Below are positions 1-5,186 of a DNA stretch of 9,354 bases, piece by piece. The stretch is from Chloroflexota bacterium (GTDB taxonomy: Bacteria > Chloroflexota > Limnocylindria > Limnocylindrales > CSP1-4): the NCBI GenBank assembly GCA_021789355.1, contig JAJYJR010000197.1, positions 1 to 9,354 of the forward strand, read 5' to 3'. Each line of letters opens with the position of its first letter. Position 1 is the stretch's first letter. The position numbers were made by a program, and so were the translations under genes. The notes under the pieces were generated by a model, which did not search any database, was not told the origin of the DNA, and saw only the letters and a program-made list of their open reading frames with translations.

Positions 1-220
1 GGCCCGGTGCCCGGCGAAGCCGGTGAGACCCGACGCGCACCGAGACAGCGCCCGCTGCCTGACCGCGCCTGGACTTGCGTGCCCGGATTCATCAGGCCTT
101 CACGTGCATGCCTTCAGAGTGGCACGAGTGGGCTCGGCCGCGTCGACCGCGCCACGGGAGGGGCCCGTCTGGCCCTCACCATGCGGATGCAGGAGGCACA
201 TCCATGGGCAAGGGCGGACG
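1..220. other. Upstream region without a supported gene
   Basis: Open frames run through this stretch on both strands, but none has a recognisable product. Those on the plus strand are upstream read-through of the two real genes that start at 221 and 481. I see no convincing -35/-10 pair. The only clear signal is an AGGAGG at 191-196. It may hold the promoter and leader of the plus-strand gene pair, or the 3' flank of a gene lying outside the window. Confidence 0.5.
191..196 (+). promoter_or_regulatory. Strong Shine-Dalgarno AGGAGG
   Basis: A perfect AGGAGG lies 7 nt before an ATG at 204 and 24 nt before the ATG at 221. The ideal spacing is to the ATG at 204, which opens only six codons before a stop. 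That stop (TGA 222-224) overlaps the start of the membrane-protein gene (ATG 221-223). The site may therefore load ribosomes for a tiny leader cistron coupled to the next gene. A second, weaker purine stretch (AGGGCGGA, 211-218) sits directly before 221. Confidence 0.5.
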
Positions 221-224
221 ATGA
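204..224 (+). other. Possible six-codon leader minicistron
   Basis: ATG at 204 follows the AGGAGG with 7-nt spacing and reads M-G-K-G-G-R before TGA at 222-224. The stop overlaps the following ATG as ATGA, the same coupling geometry used by three gene pairs elsewhere in this window. It contains no run of regulatory codons, so a classical attenuator peptide is not indicated. It could simply be a chance ATG downstream of a Shine-Dalgarno that serves the start at 221 at longer distance. Confidence 0.25.
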
Positions 225-484
225 TGACCCGCGCACACATCCGTCCCGCTCGCCCCCTCGGGTCACGCGCCATGGTCGTCCCGCTGCTCGCCTCACTGGC
301 GCTGGCTGGCTGGACGATCGTGCTCACAGACGGCTTCCGCCACCGCGTCCTGCTGCTCGGCCCACACCGCGGCTGCATCCTGTGGCAGGACGGTCGGACC
401 GACGCGGCCGGCTCGGGCGTCGGACACCTGTCCACGCCCGACGGCCCCGACCCGCTGCCGGTCGGGGCGGTGCCCGGGACGTGA
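221..484 (+). CDS. Small single-pass membrane protein, function unknown
   Basis: An 87-aa protein that I do not recognise. After a basic N-terminus (several Arg within the first 17 residues) comes one hydrophobic segment at about residues 18-35, which could be a transmembrane helix or an uncleaved signal anchor. The remaining ~50 residues are hydrophilic and end in a Pro/Gly/Asp-rich tail; a Cys and a Trp follow a short second hydrophobic stretch (V-L-L-L-G). Codon third positions are strongly G/C, as in the neighbouring genes, which supports coding. The start at ATG 221 was chosen because a Met-Met pair and purine-rich sequence sit there and the open frame further upstream looks non-coding. 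Its TGA overlaps the GTG start of the downstream lipoprotein gene (GTGA), so the two are probably translationally coupled. It may work with that protein at the membrane; this is inference from position only. Confidence 0.55.
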   Translation: MMTRAHIRPARPLGSRAMVVPLLASLALAGWTIVLTDGFRHRVLLLGPHRGCILWQDGRTDAAGSGVGHLSTPDGPDPLPVGAVPGT

Positions 485-2115
485 AGCCCCCCACGGGCAC
501 GCGGCGGATCGCGCTGGCCGCGATCGCGGTGGCCGGCATCATGGTGGCCGTCCTCGCGGCGTGCGCCGGCGGCGCGACCGGGACCCCGGCCGGGTCCGCG
601 CCCCCCGGGTCCTCCGGCGGACGCGCGGGCGCCTCCCTCCCGGCGCCGCCGGCCACCGCACCACGGCAGGCCCTCCCGACTACCGGCCTCGGCGGCGATG
701 TCTGGGATCAACCGGGCGAGACCGAGGACGCGAGCATGGTGGGCGACCGGCCCACCGTCACCTTCCGAGGCGACGCGAGCTGGCAGATCCAGCACCCCTC
801 GACGGCCGATCACCCGACCGAGGCGTACACCGATGCGCCGTCCTACCTGCCGGGGCAGATCCTGCGCCTGGCGGTCAGCACGGACGCGCCGGCCTACACC
901 GTGGCGATCTTCCGCCTGGGTGCCACCGTGCAGCCGATGGGCGACTCCACGGTGCAGCCCGGCCTCCGGCAGGGCGGGCCGATCGTGGACCCGGTCACGA
1001 AGCTCGCCCGGGCGGGCTGGCAATACACCTACAGCCAGCCGATCCCCGCGAACTGGCCGAGCGGCGTGTACCTCGCCAAGGTAAGCGGGATCGGCGGGAC
1101 CCAGGGGTACGCCACGTTCGTGGTGCGCTCCACCCGCACCAGCCGCTACCTGTTCGTCAGCAACACGCTCGACTACGCGGCCTACGACCGCTGGGGCGGA
1201 AGCAGTCTCTATTGGACAGGCGTCGGCGATCCGGTACCCGGTGTCCACGCCGCCGTCGCGGTGAGCCTGGACCGGCCGTTCGCGGACGAGTCGGGCGCGG
1301 GCCAGGTGCTCATGATGGAGGCTCCCTTCATCGCCTGGCTCGAGGGCCACGGGTACGACGTCACCTACACTACCGACTACGACCTCTCGACCCATCCCGC
1401 CGATCAGCCGCTGCCCCGCGCGGTCCTCTTCAGCGGCCACGGCGAATACTGGGGGGCGCCGCTGCGCGACTGGCTCGACCAGCACGTGCTCCGACAGGGC
1501 GATCTGGGTTTGGGCCTGTTTGCCGCCGACACGGGGTACTGGCAGGTAAGCTTCTCGGATCCCTCGGCGACCGGCCCGCGAACCATCGGGTTGTACAAGG
1601 ACGCCCGGTTCGATCCGGCGCTGGCCGCGCGCTGCCCGAGCGGCTTCACCCGCCACGCCAACGCCTTTCGCAGCCTGCCCTGCGGCGTGGGACGCCGGGC
1701 CGGCAACCTGCCCGAACAGGCGCTCTTCGGGATCCAGTATGGGAATGTGGTGCCCGGCTACTACGCCTATCGATTGGCGCCGGGGGTGCCGGCCACCCTC
1801 CTGGCCGGGACCGGGCTCGCGCCGGGGGACTCGCTCGGACAGATCGCGGGCGGCGAGGTGGACCGGGTCTTTCCGGGGCTGCCGAGCCTGCCGGGCGACC
1901 ACCTGTTCGCGTCCACCATGACCGTGACGCGCGGCGGCACCAACGTGGCCGCCCAGGCGATGACCCGGAGCCTTCCTTCGGGCGCACGGGTCTTCGCCAG
2001 CGGGACCTTCTGGTGGGGCTGGGGCCTTGAGCCCGGCTTTGCCGCATCCCACGGCGTTCCCACAGGGTTCGCGACGCTAACGGCCAACCTGCTCGCCTGG
2101 CTCACGGGGGGCTGA
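481..2115 (+). CDS. N,N-dimethylformamidase large-subunit-like (DMFA2_C) lipoprotein
   Basis: A 544-aa protein with a lipoprotein signal peptide: basic residues 8-9, a hydrophobic core at about 11-27 and the lipobox L-A-A-C with Cys28. A flexible Ala/Pro/Gly/Ser linker follows to about residue 68. Residues ~90-215 look like an immunoglobulin-like beta domain. Residues ~220-544 match the C-terminal domain typical of the N,N-dimethylformamidase beta subunit and its relatives: A-Y-D-R-W-G-G (234-240), D-R-P-F (264-267), P-F-I-A-W-L-E-x-x-G-Y-D-V (282-294), S-G-H-G-E-Y-W (318-324) and the late G-T-F-W-W-G-W-G-L (508-516). The characterised enzyme, as I recall, binds iron through two Tyr and one Glu; Glu322 and Tyr235 are the obvious candidates here, untested. 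Most family members are uncharacterised, so amidase activity on formamides is not assured. It should be exported and anchored by lipid. GTG 481 is preferred over more upstream in-frame starts because it gives the signal peptide directly and overlaps the preceding gene. Confidence 0.85.
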   Translation: MKPPTGTRRIALAAIAVAGIMVAVLAACAGGATGTPAGSAPPGSSGGRAGASLPAPPATAPRQALPTTGLGGDVWDQPGETEDASMVGDRPTVTFRGDASWQIQHPSTADHPTEAYTDAPSYLPGQILRLAVSTDAPAYTVAIFRLGATVQPMGDSTVQPGLRQGGPIVDPVTKLARAGWQYTYSQPIPANWPSGVYLAKVSGIGGTQGYATFVVRSTRTSRYLFVSNTLDYAAYDRWGGSSLYWTGVGDPVPGVHAAVAVSLDRPFADESGAGQVLMMEAPFIAWLEGHGYDVTYTTDYDLSTHPADQPLPRAVLFSGHGEYWGAPLRDWLDQHVLRQGDLGLGLFAADTGYWQVSFSDPSATGPRTIGLYKDARFDPALAARCPSGFTRHANAFRSLPCGVGRRAGNLPEQALFGIQYGNVVPGYYAYRLAPGVPATLLAGTGLAPGDSLGQIAGGEVDRVFPGLPSLPGDHLFASTMTVTRGGTNVAAQAMTRSLPSGARVFASGTFWWGWGLEPGFAASHGVPTGFATLTANLLAWLTGG

Positions 2116-2137
2116 GGCCGCACGGCTCGTTCCGCGC

Positions 2138-2147
2138 CCTGCGCAGG
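2138..2147. repeat. 10-bp palindrome between convergent genes
   Basis: CCTGCGCAGG is a perfect palindrome in the 44-bp gap between the stop of the plus-strand lipoprotein gene and the stop of the minus-strand hypothetical gene. It could form a small hairpin in either transcript. No T-run follows on either strand, so it is not a classical intrinsic terminator, and short GC-only palindromes are frequent at this base composition. Confidence 0.3.
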
Positions 2148-2159
2148 CCGGGGGGCCAG

Positions 2160-2642
2160 TCAGGCAGGGCCCCTGGCAACTCCGCGTCGTCGGGTCTGCT
2201 CCGCTGTCCCGCTCGTTGTCGCCGGTGCCGCGTGCCGGGGCCGCGGACCGCGCGCGGCGCGGTGGGACGCGCCCGGCGCCATTGGCCCACCCGGCTCCCC
2301 CGGGGAGGTCGCCGGGGTGACCGCTCCGACCGCTGCGGGATGCTCCCCCGGCCGGAGACCGATGAGCCAGGCGAGGCCCTCGGGGGTGATGGTCGTGGAC
2401 CTCCGACGCAGCGCATCGGTGAGCAGGCGCTCCTCGGCGACGGCGGCCGACCACGCCGGACCTCCCGACGGCAGGGCCTCCCGGTCGGCCCGCCGCGCGC
2501 GGATCCGCCGGACCAGCTCGTCGATCGGGGCCCCCTCGGTCGAATCGATCGAGGGGACTGCGGCCACCGGTGTCGGGCGCCCGAACAGGGATGTCAGGCG
2601 CTGTCCCAACGAGCCGGAGGCGGGGCGCAGGCGCTCGGTCAT
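2160..2642 (-). CDS. Hypothetical protein, basic and disordered C-terminus
   Basis: A 160-aa protein of unknown function. Residues ~1-25 are basic (M-T-E-R-L-R...). Residues ~38-97 look folded and mostly helical, with an R-R-I-R-A-R-R stretch and a segment T-I-T-P-E-G-L-A-W-L-I-G-L (about 84-96). After about residue 100 the chain becomes rich in Gly, Pro, Ala and Arg and is probably disordered. No signal peptide or membrane helix is seen. Its ATG overlaps the stop of the preceding gene as ATGA, so it is probably co-translated with the duplicated-domain protein and belongs to the c-di-GMP cluster. Its N-terminus resembles that of its neighbour (M-I-E-R-L-R versus M-T-E-R-L-R), perhaps by chance. 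The coding case rests on the overlap and G/C third positions; the tail beyond about residue 115 is less certain. Confidence 0.55.
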   Translation of the reverse strand: MTERLRPASGSLGQRLTSLFGRPTPVAAVPSIDSTEGAPIDELVRRIRARRADREALPSGGPAWSAAVAEERLLTDALRRRSTTITPEGLAWLIGLRPGEHPAAVGAVTPATSPGEPGGPMAPGASHRAARGPRPRHAAPATTSGTAEQTRRRGVARGPA

Positions 2643-3328
2643 GCGCCTCTCCGTTCGGGATCCCGCGGCGCCCCGAGGCTGCCCGCGTAGATGTAGCCCG
2701 TGAGGTCCTTGGCGTGGGGGTCGGGCGCGGTCTCGGCGGGGAGGTCGGGCAGCCCGACCTCATCATCACGCGAGGGGCGGATCCAATCGAGCAGAGGGCG
2801 GTTGATGATGATCGTGCCGACCCGCGCCCGGTGCGTCTCGCCGGCGGCGACGTACTCGATCCAGGCCTCCGTGAGCGGCACCATCGGCTTGCGCAGCCGC
2901 AGCAGCTGCATGGGGTCAGCCCCCGGCAGGGTGTGGAGGTGGCCGTGAATGGTGTACGGGCCCGTCTGCAGGGTGACCGGATAGGGGCGTGTCCGACCCC
3001 GCCGCGCCGGGTTGCCGCGCGGTCCCGCGGCGCGCACCGCGAGCAGCTCGTCGCGCTCCACGGTGAGCGCGTGCTCCTCGCGGCCGCGCCCATCGTCGAG
3101 GGCCACCACGAGGACATCGGTGAGCTCGAGGCGCGCGTGCTCGTTGAGAGTGTCCGAGAGGCGCTCCTCGTCAAGGCGCAGGAACCCGAAGAGGCGACAG
3201 TCCTCGGCGTAGGCGGCGAACTCCACCTCGGCCCTCTCGGGCTCGCCGCCCGGCTCGGGTGCCGGTTGCTCGGCCCCGAGTGGTGGGGTGGAAGCGGCGC
3301 CGCGGAAACGGCGCAGCCGCTCGATCAT
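2639..3328 (-). CDS. Protein with two copies of a beta-rich domain (DUF6812-like)
   Basis: A 229-aa soluble protein. After a basic start and a Pro/Glu-rich linker (about 15-35) come two similar modules. Residues 44-99 run R-L-F-G-F-L-R-L ... L-T-D-V-L-V-V-A-L-D-D-G ... L-T-V-E-R-D-E-L-L-A-V; residues 124-184 run Y-T-I-H-G-H-L-H ... L-T-E-A-W-I-E-Y-V-A-A-G ... V-G-T-I-I-I-N-R-P-L-L-D-W-I. The second copy resembles, from memory, small proteins of unknown function grouped as DUF6812, in which a beta strand leads to a 'G-x-L-H' stretch and then 'x-L-T-(D/E)-x'. I could not run a search. The ATG at 3328 lies 31 nt after the stop of the GGDEF/HD-GYP gene. The open frame continues upstream, but there it lies inside that gene and lacks sense. 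The 3' end overlaps the next gene by ATGA. Its position suggests a role with the c-di-GMP enzyme, for instance as an effector, but it lacks the RxxxR...(D/N)xSxxG signature of PilZ. Confidence 0.7.
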   Translation of the reverse strand: MIERLRRFRGAASTPPLGAEQPAPEPGGEPERAEVEFAAYAEDCRLFGFLRLDEERLSDTLNEHARLELTDVLVVALDDGRGREEHALTVERDELLAVRAAGPRGNPARRGRTRPYPVTLQTGPYTIHGHLHTLPGADPMQLLRLRKPMVPLTEAWIEYVAAGETHRARVGTIIINRPLLDWIRPSRDDEVGLPDLPAETAPDPHAKDLTGYIYAGSLGAPRDPERRGA

Positions 3329-3359
3329 CGTCCGCGTCCCGGGTACATCACGCGCCCCC

Positions 3360-4898
3360 TCAGGCCGACGCGCCCCGCCGTCGCGGGGTGCGGGCGGGAG
3401 ACGCCTCGAGGATGGCGGGCGGGACGATGAGCAGGGTCGGGTCGGGGCGGGGTGGGGCCGCGGCGAAGAGGTCGCAGAACAGCGCCACGAGCTCGGGGTC
3501 GAACTGGGTGGTGGCGTGCGCCCGCAGTTCCTCGACGGCCGCGGCATGGCCGATCGCGGTGCGGTACGGGCGGTCGCGCACCATCGCGTCGTAGGCATCC
3601 GCGACGGCCACGATGCGGGCGCCGAGCGGGATGTCGGCGCCCCGCAGGCCGTAGGGGTACCCGTGCCCGGAGTACCGCTCGTGGTGGTGGAGGATGATCG
3701 CACCCGCGTCCTTGACCGCCGCCACCTCGTCGATGATGACCTGCCCGATGCGGGGATGCTGGACCACGGACTGCCATTCGTCGGCGGTCAGGGGGCCGGG
3801 CTTCTCCAGGATCTGCTCGGGCACCGCGACCTTCCCGATGTCGTGCAGCAGCGCCGCGACCCGGACGCGCTCCACCTCCTGCTCGGGGAGATCGAGCGCG
3901 CGAGCCATCCGCACCGCGATCGCGGCAATGAGCGAGGACGGCTTGCCCCGATAGTGGGGCAGCGGCGCGATGACCGCCGAGAGGGCGGCCTCCGCGGCCT
4001 GCCGCGCGAGGTCGCCGACCTCCGTCGCCCGCGCGCGGCCCGCCACCGAGATCGGGGCGCGGGGGATGCGCGCGCTGTCGTCGTCGACTTCGGCGAACAC
4101 GAAGGTCTGGTTGCGTCCGAGAGACTTGGCCGAGTACATCGCGGCGTCGGCGTCGCGCAGCAGCTGGTCGACGCGCAGGTGCTGGGCCTGCCCCCCGGCG
4201 ATGCCGATGGAGACCGAGACGGCGAGGTCCTCGGTCCCCTGGCCGCGGAAGCGCTGCTTCAGCACCAGCAGCCGGAGCTTCTCCGCGACCACGGTCGCCT
4301 CGTCCACCGTCGTCTCGGGCAGCACGACGACGAACTCCTCCCCGCCGTATCGGCCCACGAAGTCGGTCTGGCGGGTGTGCGAGCGGAAGACCTCGGCGAC
4401 GCCGCGCAACACCTGGTCGCCCACCTCATGGCCGTACGTGTCGTTGATGCTCTTGAAGCGGTCGAGGTCGATGAAGGCGATCGAGAGCGGCCGGCCGTAC
4501 CGGGCCACCCGCTCCATCTCGGCAAACAGCTGCGCGAGCAGCGTGGGGCGGTTGGCGACTCGCGTCAGCCGATCGGTGGTGGCGGCCTCCTGGGCCGCGC
4601 GCAGGGCGTCCACGATGGCATCCAGCTGACGTGCCAGCGGCGTCAGCGCGCCGAACCGCCGCGGGTCGCCGGTCGGCTCGGGCGAGCCCCCCGCCACCGT
4701 CGCCATGCGGGCCCCGAAGGCCTGCACCGTCCGGCGCAGCGTGAGCGCCGCCACGGCCACGCTGAGCAGCGCGACGAACGCCCCGAGCGCGAGACTCAGG
4801 ACGACCGCGCGGTCGGCGCCTGACACCTGGGCCAGGAGGACAACCACGGCGAGCAGGGCGGCCGGCACCCACGCGGGAGACACGCGCAGCCTGGTCAT
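3360..4898 (-). CDS. Membrane-anchored diguanylate cyclase / HD-GYP phosphodiesterase fusion
   Basis: A 512-aa bifunctional c-di-GMP protein. Two hydrophobic helices (about 10-24 and 31-53) form a membrane hairpin, followed by a linker helix to about 105. The GGDEF domain (about 105-268) has T-D-R-L-T-R-V-A-N-R (108-117), F-I-D-L-D-R-F-K-x-I-N-D (142-153), active-site GGEEF (185-189) and a feedback inhibition site R-Q-T-D (176-179) at the standard five-residue distance. It should be an active, product-inhibited diguanylate cyclase. The HD-GYP domain (about 300-480) keeps L-L-H-D-I-G-K (350-356), H-H-E (405-407), G-Y-P (413-415) and R-I-V-A-V-A-D-A-Y-D (428-437). The usual H-S-x-R-V motif of the first helix reads P-S-S-L-I (320-324), losing the conserved His and Arg, which may change metal loading. 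The start at ATG 4898 is favoured because further upstream the frame has no motif or alternative start with a ribosome site. It leads a cluster with the two genes at 3328-2160. Confidence 0.93.
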   Translation of the reverse strand: MTRLRVSPAWVPAALLAVVVLLAQVSGADRAVVLSLALGAFVALLSVAVAALTLRRTVQAFGARMATVAGGSPEPTGDPRRFGALTPLARQLDAIVDALRAAQEAATTDRLTRVANRPTLLAQLFAEMERVARYGRPLSIAFIDLDRFKSINDTYGHEVGDQVLRGVAEVFRSHTRQTDFVGRYGGEEFVVVLPETTVDEATVVAEKLRLLVLKQRFRGQGTEDLAVSVSIGIAGGQAQHLRVDQLLRDADAAMYSAKSLGRNQTFVFAEVDDDSARIPRAPISVAGRARATEVGDLARQAAEAALSAVIAPLPHYRGKPSSLIAAIAVRMARALDLPEQEVERVRVAALLHDIGKVAVPEQILEKPGPLTADEWQSVVQHPRIGQVIIDEVAAVKDAGAIILHHHERYSGHGYPYGLRGADIPLGARIVAVADAYDAMVRDRPYRTAIGHAAAVEELRAHATTQFDPELVALFCDLFAAAPPRPDPTLLIVPPAILEASPARTPRRRGASA

Positions 4899-4905
4899 GG
4901 CGCCG

Positions 4906-4911
4906 AGCGTA
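4906..4911 (-). promoter_or_regulatory. Candidate -10 box for a leaderless GGDEF/HD-GYP transcript
   Basis: On the minus strand TACGCT fits the TANNNT -10 pattern and ends 7 nt before the ATG at 4898. That spacing would put the transcription start at or next to the A of the start codon. The gene has no recognisable Shine-Dalgarno, which agrees with leaderless translation. No good -35 is seen (best fit GTCGGG at 17-nt spacing). This is pattern matching on six bases, so confidence is low. Confidence 0.3.
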
Positions 4912-4945
4912 GGAGTGGCCCGCCCACCCCGACAGACGCCGGAAA

Positions 4946-4962
4946 GTACGGGGCTCGCGTAC
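4946..4962. repeat. Inverted repeat GTACG-N7-CGTAC
   Basis: A perfect 5-bp dyad with a 7-bp spacer lies 48-64 bp upstream of the GGDEF/HD-GYP start. The geometry suits the site of a dimeric regulator, and the position relative to the candidate -10 box is around -35 to -50 or slightly upstream. There is no second copy in the window that I noticed, so its function is open. Confidence 0.3.
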
Positions 4963-5073
4963 CCATTCGGCCCACGGTCGCGCTGGTCCGGGCCGGACAC
5001 TCGGATCGGGCCACGGTGAGTGGGACGTTGCGGAGCCCGGCCCTCCGTCCGCCCCTGACCGCAGATGAACAGC

Positions 5074-5112
5074 GACGCGCGGCCACCGGCGATTCGTCGA
5101 TGGCCGCGCGTC
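5074..5112 (-). terminator. Perfect 12-bp stem, 15-nt loop, downstream of the importer genes
   Basis: GACGCGCGGCCA at 5074-5085 pairs perfectly with TGGCCGCGCGTC at 5101-5112. On the minus strand the stem begins 74 nt after the stop codon of the substrate-binding-protein gene. A GC-rich 12-bp stem is strong enough to stop transcription or protect the 3' end of the importer mRNA. No real T-run follows (only TGTTCATCT), so it would be an L-shaped, U-poor terminator or a processing/stability element rather than a textbook intrinsic terminator. Confidence 0.5.
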
Positions 5113-5120
5113 AGCGCTGA
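5111..5120. repeat. 10-bp perfect palindrome TCAGCGCTGA
   Basis: TCAGCGCTGA reads the same on both strands and shares its first two bases with the right arm of the 12-bp stem at 5074-5112. It is less GC-rich than its surroundings. It could extend the terminator structure or be a protein site; nothing further is visible. Confidence 0.35.
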
Positions 5121-5186
5121 GCGGCTGGTGCACCGCCCCGACGCATGGTCCGGTGCGCCACCCCGCTCGGGGCGCGCACCGGCTCG

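Larger units (their letters stand above)
4899..5186. other. 288-bp intergenic region with several dyads
   Basis: The gap between the substrate-binding-protein gene and the GGDEF/HD-GYP gene, both on the minus strand. Short open frames cross it but show no recognisable protein. It contains the candidate leaderless promoter near 4906, an inverted repeat at 4946-4962, a small hairpin GTCCG-GGC-CGGAC at about 4987-4999, a long perfect stem at 5074-5112 and an adjoining palindrome at 5111-5120. It probably ends the transporter transcript and starts the signalling transcript. Confidence 0.5.

Noticed and set aside
7..480. In-frame upstream extension of the DMFA2-like gene by 158 codons
   Set aside because: The added sequence is Arg/Pro-rich without recognisable domains and would bury the clear lipoprotein signal peptide that begins at GTG 481.
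100..2052. Long open frame on the minus strand opposite the lipoprotein gene
   Set aside because: Typical antisense shadow in GC-rich DNA; no domain, Arg/Gly/Pro-rich translation, and the plus strand encodes a recognised family with conserved motifs.
2639..3328. PilZ domain in the duplicated protein
   Set aside because: The RxxxR and (D/N)xSxxG motifs required for c-di-GMP binding by PilZ are missing.
3329..3703. Upstream extension of the duplicated-domain protein
   Set aside because: It would lie almost entirely inside the HD-GYP coding region in another frame, and its translation is Thr/Pro/Ser/Arg-rich shadow sequence; the ATG at 3328 starts where family-like sequence begins.
3288..4823. 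511-codon plus-strand open frame opposite the GGDEF/HD-GYP gene
   Set aside because: Low-complexity Arg/Asp/His-rich translation without a family signature, while the minus strand carries intact catalytic motifs throughout.
4899..5186. c-di-GMP riboswitch or another structured RNA before the GGDEF/HD-GYP gene
   Set aside because: I looked for the conserved GEMM-type core and tetraloop receptor elements and saw none; only short GC dyads are present.
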